Shown one piece after another: positions 32,837 to 40,673 of a DNA stretch of 40,836 nt. Origin of the DNA: Clostridiales bacterium UBA5888 (GTDB lineage: Bacteria; Bacillota; Clostridia; Oscillospirales; Oscillospiraceae); NCBI GenBank assembly GCA_002431965.1, contig DJEW01000019.1, forward strand, positions 13,208 through 54,043. The letters run 5' to 3'. The notes beneath the pieces are model-generated. The model saw only the letters and a program-made list of their open reading frames with translations. It was not told the DNA's origin and did no database searches. Position 1 is the first letter of the stretch; each line of letters opens with the position of its first letter. A program made the translations under genes and the position numbers.

Positions 32837-34003
32837 ATGGACTATTCCGCTGAATCGTTGAAGCTGCACCGCGAGTGCGCAGGAAAGATAGAGGTCGTCA
32901 GCCGCGTTCCCGTCACAACGCGCGAGGAGCTGTCGCTGGCGTATACGCCGGGCGTGGCGCAGCCCTGCCTTGAGATACGGAAAAACCCGGAGCTGAGCTA
33001 TGAACTTACTCGCCGGTGGAATATGTGCGCGGTGATAACCGACGGCTCTGCCGTGCTGGGGCTGGGCGATATAGGACCGGAGGCGGGCATGCCCGTGATG
33101 GAGGGCAAGTGCGTGCTCTTCAAAAGCTTCGGCGGCGTAGATGCCTTTCCGCTGTGCGTAAGAACGCAGGATGTTGACGAATTTGTGCGCACGGTGTATC
33201 TCATTTCCGGCTCATTCGGCGGTATAAATCTGGAGGACATCTCTGCGCCGCGCTGCTTTGAGATAGAGCGGCGGCTCAAGGAGCTGTGCGACATTCCGGT
33301 GTTTCACGATGACCAGCACGGCACGGCGGTCATCGTTCTTGCGGGGCTGATGAACGCCCTTAAATATGTCGGCAAGGATAAGCCGCGCATCGTCATAAAC
33401 GGCGCGGGTGCAGCGGCGATCTCCATCGCGCGGCTTCTCATCAGCGCGGGGTATGACGACATCACGCTCTGCGACCGGCGCGGCGTGATATACGCCGGGC
33501 GCGAGGGGCTGAATGCCGTCAAGGCGGAAATGGCGGCGCTGACGAATCCGCACTCCATAAAGGGAACGCTTGCCGACGCCGTGCGCGGGGCGGACGTGTT
33601 CATCGGCGTGTCCGCGCCGGGAGTGCTGACGGGCGAAATGGTGAAAACCATGGCGCATGACGCAATCATCTTTGCCTGCGCCAACCCCACGCCCGAGATA
33701 TTCCCCGACGAGGCGCGCGAAGCGGGCGCGGCTGTCGTGTGCACCGGGCGCAGCGACTATCCCAACCAGATAAACAATGTCCTTGCGTTCCCCGGTATAT
33801 TCCGCGGCGCATTCGATGTGCGCGCGAGCGATATAAACGAGGAGATGAAAATGTCCGCCGCGCGGGCGATAGCCGGGCTTATCGCGGAGGATGAGCTGAC
33901 GGCGGATTATGTCATTCCGCGTCCGTTTGATGAGCGCGTGGTCAAGGCCGTCTCTGCCGCCGTGGCGCAAGCCGCCCGCCGCACCGGCGTGGCGAGAAAA
34001 TGA
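32837..34003 (+). CDS. NAD(P)-dependent malic enzyme
   Basis: 388 residues with AAAGGAG before the ATG. The N-terminal domain has the SLAYTPGVAQPC block (catalytic Tyr) and FHDDQHGTAVI supplying metal ligands. The Rossmann part has NGAGAAAISIA near 188-198 and CANPTPEIFP further on. Short, single-module bacterial form. It decarboxylates malate to pyruvate and CO2 with NAD(P)H formation. With FumC it makes a fumarate-to-pyruvate route. A terminator follows at 34058-34102. Confidence 0.95.
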   Translation: MDYSAESLKLHRECAGKIEVVSRVPVTTREELSLAYTPGVAQPCLEIRKNPELSYELTRRWNMCAVITDGSAVLGLGDIGPEAGMPVMEGKCVLFKSFGGVDAFPLCVRTQDVDEFVRTVYLISGSFGGINLEDISAPRCFEIERRLKELCDIPVFHDDQHGTAVIVLAGLMNALKYVGKDKPRIVINGAGAAAISIARLLISAGYDDITLCDRRGVIYAGREGLNAVKAEMAALTNPHSIKGTLADAVRGADVFIGVSAPGVLTGEMVKTMAHDAIIFACANPTPEIFPDEAREAGAAVVCTGRSDYPNQINNVLAFPGIFRGAFDVRASDINEEMKMSAARAIAGLIAEDELTADYVIPRPFDERVVKAVSAAVAQAARRTGVARK

Positions 34004-34057
34004 AGCGTTAATCTATTCTGCCGCACTATGCGGCGCTGCCCTAAATAAAAAACTGCG

Positions 34058-34102
34058 ACCCCGGAACGATGCGAGATAAGATCGCACCGTTCCGGGGTTT
34101 TT
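34058..34102 (+). terminator. Terminator after malic enzyme
   Basis: ACCCCGGAACG (34058-34068) / CGTTCCGGGGT (34088-34098) with an inner GCGA/TCGC pair and a T-run to 34102. It shields the downstream invertible region from readthrough. Confidence 0.9.
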
Positions 34103-34155
34103 GCGCAGAACAGACAAAAGCGGATGCAAATTTCTTTGCATCTGGAGTGCATAAA

Positions 34156-34181
34156 TTTCGTAGATGTGTACATCTGCGAAA
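34156..34181 (+). repeat. Left 26-bp inverted repeat of a candidate invertible promoter
   Basis: Begins TTTCGTAGATG and ends CATCTGCGAAA. It is identical to the reverse complement of 34335-34360. Each copy is itself nearly palindromic, with two 11-bp arms around a short asymmetric centre, as expected for a site-specific recombinase site. Confidence 0.85.
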
Positions 34182-34334
34182 TATAATGAATATTGCTATT
34201 CAATGTTCACGGCAGAATTTCCCGATTTGGTAAAATTGCTATTGAATTTTTGTAAATTACATGTTAGAATGGGTAAAACTTGAATCATACCATCCAGTAT
34301 ATAGTTCATCTATTCATTCATTTTTTCATATCCC
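34182..34334 (+). promoter_or_regulatory. Candidate 153-bp invertible segment (phase-variable promoter, ON orientation)
   Basis: The segment is bounded by perfect 26-bp inverted repeats and holds TTGAAT (34242-34247), 17 bases, TAGAAT (34265-34270), directed at the surface-protein gene. I find no good promoter between the right repeat and the gene's start at 34428. The gene-free stretch 34004-34427 otherwise holds the malic enzyme terminator, a small palindrome GATGCAAA-TTTC-TTTGCATC (34123-34142) and a repeated ATTGCTATT (34192 and 34235). No recombinase gene is in the window. Confidence 0.65.
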
Positions 34335-34360
34335 TTTCGCAGATGTACACATCTACGAAA
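34335..34360 (-). repeat. Right 26-bp inverted repeat of the candidate invertible promoter
   Basis: Begins TTTCGCAGATG and ends CATCTACGAAA, an exact inverted copy of 34156-34181 (26 of 26). As a direct copy only 22 of 26 bases match, so the orientation is truly inverted. Confidence 0.85.
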
Positions 34361-34427
34361 AATATTCACGGTATTACCCCTTGTTCCTTGGGGATAATAT
34401 AGAATTTTTGAAGAAAGGAGAGAAATC

Positions 34428-36419
34428 ATGAAAGGAAACAAACTGGTAATTGCGGTCATACTTGCGTTGATAGTGTGTCTCGTACTTATCCCGACCTGTG
34501 CCTTTGCCGACGGTGAGCAGCAGCCCGCAGCGGCAGAGAACACCGGTGACAATCCCGCGGCTGGAAATTCCGCCACGGGTGGCGACAATTCCTCGAACGC
34601 ACCGTCCGGGGAAGGCGAAGGACCCAATGGTGAGCAGAACCCTGCGCAGCAGCCCGAGCAGCCCGCTCAGCCTGTAAATCAGGATGAGCAGCAGCCCGGC
34701 GCTTCCGGGGAGAGCGGCAATGTCAATCCCGGTGACAATGACGAGGACAAGAATTTGTCCGAATCCGGCGACAACGGCAGCGGCGCTGATGCACCCAAGC
34801 CCGGCGACAACGGCGACGGCGCTGAAGCGCCCAAGCCCGGCGACAGCGAAGGGGGCGAGCAGCCCGCTTCCGGCGGCAAAGAGCAGCCTGAGGTAAAAGA
34901 ACCTGAAGCCTCCGGCGAAGTAAATGAAGGTGCCAAGCCGGAGGAGGGCAGCGATCCCGGCGTGGAGAGCGGCAACGAGGAGGACACTCCCGCTTCCGGC
35001 GCTGAGAGCAGCACCGCCGATGCGGCACTGCTCACTGCTCCTGCGCGCGCACCTGCCAACACCGGGGAAACGCTTCAGAGCAAGATTAACAAAGCCGGTG
35101 AAACCCAGATCACGATAAAGCTTGACATGGACTACACCGAGAGCATTACCATCGCCGAAGGTCAGAACATCATCCTTGACCTGAATGGTAAGACGCTGAC
35201 AAACAAAGAAAACGAACATACCATCTGGAACAACGGTACGCTCACCATTATCGACAGCGTCGGCGGTGGTGTGGTGGACAATGTATCGCATGGAAGAGCG
35301 GCTCTTGTCAATGCTGGCACTGCGACTCTCAACGGCGGTTCATTCACCCGCAGTAAAGAAGCAGGTAATACTAATACAAATAATGGTGGCAACAGCTATT
35401 ACAACATCAAAAACCTCGGCACATTGACCATAAATGACGGTGTCACAGTTGTACAAAATGATGGTCATTATTCGAGCCTTATTGCCAATGGGTGGTATTG
35501 TAGTGGCGACGAAGGGGCGAGTGACCTAGGTGTTGCTTGGTCGAAAGGCAAAAAGGCTGAACTTACCATCAACGGCGGTACGTTCTCCGGCGGTAAGTAC
35601 GTCGTAAAGAATGACGACTATGGTTATCTAACTATTAACAATGGCGTGTTCAGCAATGAAGATGATGGTGTTATTTTGAACACAAATGTTGCTGAGATAA
35701 AAGGCGGTAGCTTCACAACTGACAGCAGTTTAATCTACAACTGGAAGGCAAGCGAAGAGGCAAATATAGGCAAGCTGACCATAGCTGGCGGCACGTTCAA
35801 CAACACTGGTGCAGCCAACAGCAAGCTGTTCTCCCATAACGATGGTTCTTTGACCCTCAACGGCGGCATCTTCACTGATGAGGAGTTTGCAAAGGCGATG
35901 ATTGAGGGCGGCGCAGCTGTCACGAAGTACGGCAAGCAGTACGGCATCAACGACTCCGCATATGAGCTGGCTGAGATCGCGGCAAACGACGGCGAGGCTA
36001 TCGATATCGTCGGTCTGCCCGAGGACGGCTTCAAGATCAATGATGTTCCTGCCGGCGTCAAGTTCATCAACAACAGCGGCAAGACCGTCATTATCAACGG
36101 CGTTGAGGTCAAGCCCGGCGAGAGCTACACTGTTCCCAAGCCCGCAGCTTCTGCCGCCTACGCCGCCCCGCTGTACGCGAAGTATTTCGTCATCGAGGGC
36201 AAGGAGCAGCAGTGGGCGGCAGGAGACATTGAGTTTGTGCTCAACTCCAACGCGGTCATCAAGGTGCTCATCGACGGCGTCGAGGTGGAGTTCACGGTTG
36301 CCGAGGACGGCACAGTGACCATAGCCGCAGAGATCATCGAGGCGCTCTCCGACGGCGAGCATGAGATAAAGTTCATCTTCGCCGACGGCAGCTGCAAGAC
36401 CACCTTCACCGTGAAGTAA
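34428..36419 (+). CDS. Secreted, low-complexity plus beta-helix-like surface protein
   Basis: 663 residues with AAAGGAG before the ATG. Signal peptide 1-27 (cleavage after AFA). Residues 28 to about 205 are Pro/Gly/Glu/Asp/Ser-rich, disordered and acidic, with tandem 12-residue units such as GDNGDGAEAPKP. From about 215 to 490 repeated strands of the type LTINGGTFSGG, LTINNGVFSNE and AEIKGGSFT suggest a right-handed beta-helix. The C-terminal part has a small beta domain ending in GEHEIKFIFADGSCKTTFTVK. No LPxTG, SLH, choline-binding or C-terminal membrane anchor is seen, so how it stays on the surface, if it does, is unclear. DNA for the helix region is AT-richer than its surroundings. Adhesion is a guess. 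Confidence 0.85.
   Translation: MKGNKLVIAVILALIVCLVLIPTCAFADGEQQPAAAENTGDNPAAGNSATGGDNSSNAPSGEGEGPNGEQNPAQQPEQPAQPVNQDEQQPGASGESGNVNPGDNDEDKNLSESGDNGSGADAPKPGDNGDGAEAPKPGDSEGGEQPASGGKEQPEVKEPEASGEVNEGAKPEEGSDPGVESGNEEDTPASGAESSTADAALLTAPARAPANTGETLQSKINKAGETQITIKLDMDYTESITIAEGQNIILDLNGKTLTNKENEHTIWNNGTLTIIDSVGGGVVDNVSHGRAALVNAGTATLNGGSFTRSKEAGNTNTNNGGNSYYNIKNLGTLTINDGVTVVQNDGHYSSLIANGWYCSGDEGASDLGVAWSKGKKAELTINGGTFSGGKYVVKNDDYGYLTINNGVFSNEDDGVILNTNVAEIKGGSFTTDSSLIYNWKASEEANIGKLTIAGGTFNNTGAANSKLFSHNDGSLTLNGGIFTDEEFAKAMIEGGAAVTKYGKQYGINDSAYELAEIAANDGEAIDIVGLPEDGFKINDVPAGVKFINNSGKTVIINGVEVKPGESYTVPKPAASAAYAAPLYAKYFVIEGKEQQWAAGDIEFVLNSNAVIKVLIDGVEVEFTVAEDGTVTIAAEIIEALSDGEHEIKFIFADGSCKTTFTVK
34767..34850 (+). 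repeat. Tandem 36-bp coding repeats in the surface-protein gene
   Basis: Units at 34767-34802 and 34803-34838 encode GDNGSGADAPKP and GDNGDGAEAPKP, with a partial third copy beginning GDSEGG. Such repeats can change copy number by slippage, altering linker length. Confidence 0.75.
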
Positions 36420-36551
36420 AAACCCTTTTTAAAGCCTTCCCATATGGGGGAACGGCGGTTCGCACAGCGAACCGGAGGTGGACAATTTTACAATTCCGGT
36501 AACATAGCGTACCGGATGGCGACAATCGGCGCGTCTCAGCGCCGTGGCGAA

Positions 36552-36588
36552 AGCGCCGCGCTCGACATGAGCGCGGCGCTGTTTTTTT
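36552..36588 (+). terminator. Terminator of the surface-protein gene
   Basis: Perfect 12-bp stem AGCGCCGCGCTC (36552-36563) / GAGCGCGGCGCT (36569-36580) followed by seven T. It reaches the stop codon of the convergent gene. Confidence 0.9.
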
Positions 36589-37150
36589 ACGCCGGAGAAA
36601 CACGCCAGTCCACGGAGTATATTACAGGCACTGCATCCGTCGTGCGCCCGACAAGCTCGCTGTATGTGCAGATATTCTCCGCGCGGGTATATAGCCGCGT
36701 CAGCTCCAGCGCCGCGTCGAGGCGCGCTGCGGTCATTCCCTGCGGCATTGCGGAATACAGCCGCCGGTGCAGCCGTTCAAGATACACGCCGCCGCTCTCG
36801 GCAAAGCCGAGTGTCACTCCGTTTGCGCGCACTGCACACCCCTCCGCCACGCCGGGCGCTGCGCGCAGCAGCGCATCCGCAACCGACGCGCTCTCTTCCT
36901 GCGGCGGGGCGAGCGACAAGCGCAGCCGCCGCCTGTACTCCGGCGCTTGCGCATCCTTTGCCGTAATCTCCTCCGCCGCGAGCGCCGCCACATACTCCCC
37001 CAGCCGCACGGCACCGGGGGAATACGTTCCCGCAAGCGCCTCGCCTTCGATCGTCACAGTGTAACCCGGGTGCACATTTGCCGCCGCCGTGAGCAGCAGC
37101 GACAGCCCAAGCAGCGCCGTTCCAACCCGTTTCTTGTGTTTTGCTTTCAC
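36587..37150 (-). CDS. Secreted or membrane-anchored hypothetical protein
   Basis: 187 residues from GTG at 37150 with AAGGAGG seven bases upstream. N-terminal basic residues and a hydrophobic segment (about 9-25) form a signal or anchor. The sequence YTVTIEGEALAGTYSPGAV and later CAVRANGVTLGFAESGG resemble repeated short 'x-V-x-G-x-x-x-G' modules in the N-terminal regions of clostridial cell-wall (M23/G5-type) proteins, but no peptidase domain is present. It may be a truncated or stand-alone version. Function unknown. Confidence 0.65.
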   Translation of the reverse strand: MKAKHKKRVGTALLGLSLLLTAAANVHPGYTVTIEGEALAGTYSPGAVRLGEYVAALAAEEITAKDAQAPEYRRRLRLSLAPPQEESASVADALLRAAPGVAEGCAVRANGVTLGFAESGGVYLERLHRRLYSAMPQGMTAARLDAALELTRLYTRAENICTYSELVGRTTDAVPVIYSVDWRVSPA

Positions 37151-37247
37151 TCCACCGCCTCCTTATGGTTAACATAACCTATGTGCGGACGGTGGTCAAG
37201 GGCTTCGACAAAGCCTCTCACCGTGGACGCAAACAATATAAATATCT

Positions 37248-37880
37248 TTATTTCCCGCTGACAGACGGCGTATCCGGCAGCTCCTGCGCATCGGTGACGG
37301 ACACCTCAAACGCGGTCTTCTCCACCGCGCCGTTCTCTGCGAGCTTTATGTACCGGCGGCTCTGGATGCGCCCCTCCAGATGCAGCTGCGTCCCCACGCA
37401 CCACGCCGCAGCCTCGCGCGCTTTCACGCCCCAGCATATGCACGGCAGATAGTCCGAGCGTCCATAGTGCCGGTTGACGGCAAGCATAAGATCGCAGATG
37501 TCGCGCCCCATCGGCGTGCAGCGCAGATTCGGCGTTTTGCAGAGCGTTCCGGTGAGCTGCACAAGGTTGCTGTCGTCCTCATCGGTGAGGTATATCTCCC
37601 GGGCAAAAACGGTTATGACAAGCTTCGCTCCCTCGCCGCGGCGGTTGTTGAACGTGCGCAGCTGCCCGATGACGCAGATCCTCGCGCGCTCATCCGCCTC
37701 AACCGCTTCCAGCTGCTCCGGGCGGGCGATGATGTTGAGCGTGTCGCAGTTGCCCGACAGGCGCAGGATCTCCAGCGGAAAGGTATAAAACTGCTGTCCG
37801 CGGCTCGAATGTGAATACACCGGCTTTGCCGCCATCACGCCGCAGAGCTTTGCGTAATTTGTAGTGGGTATCATGTCCAT
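37248..37880 (-). CDS. SSB-like protein with two OB folds
   Basis: 210 residues, AAGGA ten bases before the ATG at 37880. The second half (about 103-205) is a recognisable single-stranded DNA-binding OB fold: NLVQLTGTLCKTPNLRCTPMGRDICDLMLAVNRHYGRSDYLPCICWG. The first half (about 5-100) looks like a diverged OB fold (YAKLCGVMAAKPVYSHSSRGQQFYTFPLEI). There is no acidic SSB tail of the DDDIPF type. It is therefore not a standard SSB and may be an accessory ssDNA- or RNA-binding protein. Stands alone; divergent from deoC. Confidence 0.82.
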   Translation of the reverse strand: MDMIPTTNYAKLCGVMAAKPVYSHSSRGQQFYTFPLEILRLSGNCDTLNIIARPEQLEAVEADERARICVIGQLRTFNNRRGEGAKLVITVFAREIYLTDEDDSNLVQLTGTLCKTPNLRCTPMGRDICDLMLAVNRHYGRSDYLPCICWGVKAREAAAWCVGTQLHLEGRIQSRRYIKLAENGAVEKTAFEVSVTDAQELPDTPSVSGK

Positions 37881-37944
37881 ATGCTGCCGTCCTTTTCGTG
37901 AATAGTGATATTACCAGATGGTTAAATCTATTCACAGCCGGTAC

Positions 37945-37973
37945 TTGAATATGCCACGGAAACGGGATATAAT
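37945..37973 (+). promoter_or_regulatory. Promoter of deoC
   Basis: TTGAAT (37945-37950), 17 bases, TATAAT (37968-37973), about 39 bases before the start. An 8-bp inverted repeat GTGAATAG/CTATTCAC (37898-37905/37928-37935) lies upstream and may bind a regulator. Confidence 0.8.
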
Positions 37974-38012
37974 AGCTAAGCTACAATTATAAAAATTGAG
38001 GAGAGTTTCAGC

Positions 38013-38711
38013 ATGGACATAAAGAACATACTCGAAAAATGCGATCATACCCTGCTTCGCGTGGACTGCACCTCTGCGGAGATACGCACGCTGTGCGATC
38101 AGGCGATAAAATACAACTGCGCAAGCGTGTGCATTCCGCCGTGCCACGTCTCCGGTGCGAAGCGCTATGTCGGCGGCAGAATGAAGATATGCACAGTCAT
38201 CGGCTTCCCCAACGGATATATGACCACCGCTGCGAAGGCATTTGAAGCGGCGGACGCGGTGAAAAACGGCGCGGACGAGATCGACATGGTCATAAACCTC
38301 TCCATGGTGAAGGACGGCTGCTGGGACGCCGTGGCAAAAGACATATCCGCCGTGCGCGAGGCAACGCGCGGGCACATCCTCAAGGTCATCATCGAGTGCT
38401 GCCTGCTGACGGACGAGGAAAAGGTGAAAATGTGCAGAATCGTGTCCGACTGCGGCGCGGATTACATCAAGACCTCCACCGGCTTCTCCAAGGGCGGTGC
38501 AACGCGCGAGGACGTGAAGCTTCTGCGCGAGAATTGCCCCGCCAGCGTCAAGGTAAAGGCTGCAGGCGGCATATCCAGCATACAGGACGCGGAGGACTTC
38601 ATCGCCCTCGGCGCTGACCGCCTCGGAACAAGCCGCATCGTCAAGCTCGCCATCGAGCAGGAGCAGGCAGCCGACGCCGCCGGGTCAAAGGGCGAAGACT
38701 CTACTTACTGA
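38013..38711 (+). CDS. deoC: Deoxyribose-phosphate aldolase DeoC
   Basis: 232 residues, GAGGAG before the ATG. The TIM barrel keeps the Schiff-base Lys at about 153 in YIKTSTGF, the DEIDMVINL block and KAAGGI with the second Lys. It cleaves deoxyribose-5-phosphate to glyceraldehyde-3-phosphate and acetaldehyde in nucleoside salvage. No other deo genes are adjacent. The 3' end overlaps the convergent membrane-protein gene by 11 bases. Confidence 0.96.
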   Translation: MDIKNILEKCDHTLLRVDCTSAEIRTLCDQAIKYNCASVCIPPCHVSGAKRYVGGRMKICTVIGFPNGYMTTAAKAFEAADAVKNGADEIDMVINLSMVKDGCWDAVAKDISAVREATRGHILKVIIECCLLTDEEKVKMCRIVSDCGADYIKTSTGFSKGGATREDVKLLRENCPASVKVKAAGGISSIQDAEDFIALGADRLGTSRIVKLAIEQEQAADAAGSKGEDSTY

Positions 38712-39072
38712 GCGCGCGCCGCAGCATGCGGCACAGGCACAGTCCGGGCGCGCTCAGCCCCAGCCATATCAGCGAAAAGAGCGGGCATATCTGCCCCATG
38801 AGATCCAGCGGCAGCGCCGAATAATCCCACACGCCCATGCCGAGCGCAAGGTTGACGACACAGCCCGTCACGAACTCCACCGTCGTTATGACCGCCGCGC
38901 TGGCAATGAGCTTCTGCACGGTGCGCATGGGCGTGCGGGCGATGAGATACATCAGCGTGAAGCATATTCCACCACAGATGAGCATTGTCCAGTGCGTCCA
39001 GCCGCGCCATATTATCTCCAGCAGACCGTAGACAAGTCCGCCGACCGTGAAGACTGCAATATATTCCGGCAT
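38701..39072 (-). CDS. CmpB-like (putative type IV ABC transporter) membrane protein
   Basis: 123 residues with about four hydrophobic segments. The motif LVYGLLEIIWRGWTHWTMLICGGICF and VWDYSALPLDLMGQICPLFSLIW match the PF06541 family (annotated 'putative ABC transporter permease'), whose function is unsettled. GGAGTGAT lies upstream of the ATG. Single gene; overlaps the end of deoC. Confidence 0.8.
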   Translation of the reverse strand: MPEYIAVFTVGGLVYGLLEIIWRGWTHWTMLICGGICFTLMYLIARTPMRTVQKLIASAAVITTVEFVTGCVVNLALGMGVWDYSALPLDLMGQICPLFSLIWLGLSAPGLCLCRMLRRALSK

Positions 39073-39184
39073 CTCTCTATCACTCCGTGCTTTATATTTG
39101 CTCTGCTCCTATAGCATTCCCCGGGCAGGCGTTTTTATCACGGGGAGGGGGAACATATCCTTATGATAATAAGCGAAAAAACGC

Positions 39185-39213
39185 TTGACAACCGGCGCGG
39201 ATAGGATTATAAT
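39185..39213 (+). promoter_or_regulatory. Consensus sigma-A promoter of infC-rpmI-rplT
   Basis: Exact TTGACA (39185-39190), 17 bases, exact TATAAT (39208-39213): the strongest promoter in the window, fitting a translation operon. Confidence 0.93.
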
Positions 39214-39360
39214 GATAAAGCTGAAAATAAAGAAGGTATGGCATCCACCTGCCTCACCCGGCGGCACAGGTCGTCCGAGGTCAATAGGAACGCACCGGTC
39301 ATGTGCCGGAGAATGTGTTTTTATGCGCGGATGCTGTGCATCCGCGCTTTTCGCAGTTTT
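39214..39360 (+). ncRNA. infC leader RNA, candidate L20-type autoregulatory leader with terminator
   Basis: The gene-free stretch 39073-39397 holds the promoter at 39185 and this leader. Paired ACCTG/CAGGT and CCGG/CCGG segments are followed by a terminator, stem GCGCGGATGC (39325-39334) / GCATCCGCGC (39338-39347) with a T-run from 39348. In Bacillus the infC-rpmI-rplT leader is controlled by ribosomal protein L20; the same layout here supports this call, but I have not confirmed the L20-binding structure. Confidence 0.65.
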
Positions 39361-39397
39361 AATTTTTATTTTGTGCTGTTAACCGGAGGTGTTTCAG

Positions 39398-39982
39398 ATC
39401 GCAAACGCTGTTCATCAAATCAACGAGGAGATCATTGACAAGGAAGTTCGTCTCATAGGTCCTGAGGGAGAGCAGCTCGGTATTATGTCCGCGCAGAAGG
39501 CTCTCGAAATCGCAATCGAGCATGAGCTGGATCTCGTCAAGATCGCTCCGGGCTCCAATCCCCCCGTCTGCCGCATCATGGACTACGGCAAGTTCCGTTT
39601 CGAGCAGACAAAGAAGGAGAAAGAAGCGAAGAAGAACCAGCGGGTCATCGAGATAAAGGAGATCCGTATGTCTCCAAGCATCGACACGAACGACTTCAAC
39701 ACCAAGCTCAAGAATGCTCAGAAGTTCCTTTCCGACGGCGACCGGGTCAAAGCCTCGGTGCGTTTCCGCGGGCGCGAGATGGCGCACACGGACATTGGTC
39801 AGACGCTTCTGCTCGATTTCGCCGAAAAGTGCAGCGAAATCGCCAATCTTGACAAGCAGCCCAAGCTTGAGGGGCGCAGTATGTCCATTTTTCTCTCCCC
39901 CAAGCCCCAGACCCCGCCAAAAAAGCCGGCAAAGCCCAAGCAGCCGAATGTCGCTGCCGATTCTGACGAAGGCGGAAAATAA
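39398..39982 (+). CDS. infC: Translation initiation factor IF-3, AUC start codon
   Basis: 194 residues. The start is taken as ATC at 39398: GGAGGT (39385-39390) lies seven bases before it, while the nearest upstream GTG (39389) overlaps that ribosome site and could not serve. The AUU-type start of infC in other bacteria allows IF-3 to repress its own translation. The N-domain (INEEIIDKEVRLIGPEGEQLGI), linker (PPVCRIMDYGKFRFEQTKKEKEAKKNQ) and C-domain (VKASVRFRGREMAHTDIGQ) are intact. The Pro/Lys-rich tail after FLSPKP is somewhat long. First gene of infC-rpmI-rplT. Confidence 0.95.
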   Translation: MANAVHQINEEIIDKEVRLIGPEGEQLGIMSAQKALEIAIEHELDLVKIAPGSNPPVCRIMDYGKFRFEQTKKEKEAKKNQRVIEIKEIRMSPSIDTNDFNTKLKNAQKFLSDGDRVKASVRFRGREMAHTDIGQTLLLDFAEKCSEIANLDKQPKLEGRSMSIFLSPKPQTPPKKPAKPKQPNVAADSDEGGK

Positions 39983-40037
39983 TCGTATACAGCAGGAGTA
40001 TTCCCTGTATAACCCAGTTACGGAAGGAGAAAATATC

Positions 40038-40235
40038 ATGCCCAAACTGAAAACCCACAGCGGTGCAAAAAAGAGATTTAATCTCACCAAGTCCGGTAAA
40101 GTAAAACGCGCTCATGCGTTCAAAAGCCATATCCTCACCAAGAAGGACACCAAGCGCTGCCGCCGTCTGCGCTCCGAAGCCTACGCGGACGTGACCAACG
40201 AGGCAACCATCAAGAAAATGATCCCTTACAAATAA
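40038..40235 (+). CDS. rpmI: 50S ribosomal protein L35
   Basis: 65 residues (MPKLKTHSGAKKRFNLTKSG...), the full usual length, very basic. GAAGGAG precedes the ATG at 40038. It sits 55 bases after infC in the conserved operon. Confidence 0.97.
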   Translation: MPKLKTHSGAKKRFNLTKSGKVKRAHAFKSHILTKKDTKRCRRLRSEAYADVTNEATIKKMIPYK

Positions 40236-40267
40236 GGGCAGACGCTAATAGAGGAGGATAAACACAA

Positions 40268-40624
40268 ATGGCAAGAGTTAAAGGCGCGATGATGACCCGC
40301 AAGCACAGAAACAAGGTTCTTGGTCTTGCAAAGGGTTATTGGGGCAACAAGTCCCGTCACTATAAGATGGCTAACCAGCAGCTGATGAAGTCCGGCCGCT
40401 ATGCTTACGTCGGACGCAAGCAGAAGAAGAGAGACTTCCGCCAGCTCTGGATCACCCGTATTTCCGCAGGCTGCAAGATGAACGGCATGAATTACTCCAC
40501 GTTCATGCACGGGCTCAAGCTTGCCGGCGTTGACATGAACCGCAAGATGCTCTCCGAGACCGCGATCCACGATCCCGCAGCTTTCACCGCTCTTTGCGAC
40601 ATGGCAAAGGCAGCCAACAAGTAA
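40268..40624 (+). CDS. rplT: 50S ribosomal protein L20
   Basis: 118 residues (MARVKGAMMTRKHRNKVLGLAKGYWG...), typical length, GAGGAG before the ATG. It builds the 50S subunit early in assembly and in Bacillus represses its own operon through the leader. Last gene of the operon. Confidence 0.97.
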   Translation: MARVKGAMMTRKHRNKVLGLAKGYWGNKSRHYKMANQQLMKSGRYAYVGRKQKKRDFRQLWITRISAGCKMNGMNYSTFMHGLKLAGVDMNRKMLSETAIHDPAAFTALCDMAKAANK

Positions 40625-40646
40625 AGCGAATATCGGATATTAAAAA

Positions 40647-40673
40647 GCTCTGTGTCAATAGTTGGGGTAGAGC
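40647..40673. other. Possible insertion-sequence end (ISL3-like) downstream of rplT
   Basis: GCTCT-N17-AGAGC with the internal text GTCAATAGTTGGGGTAGAGC resembles, from memory, the terminal repeats of ISL3-family elements. A GGCGTGT-CGC-ACACGCC hairpin follows at 40703-40719 and might end rplT transcription. No transposase is visible before the window ends at 40836, and I see no gene in 40625-40836. Confidence 0.3.

Noticed and set aside
29541..37182. A 14-base match ATGGTTAACATAAC near 29540 and near 37165
   Set aside because: Only two copies in unlike contexts (a gene end and a ribosome-site region); probably chance.
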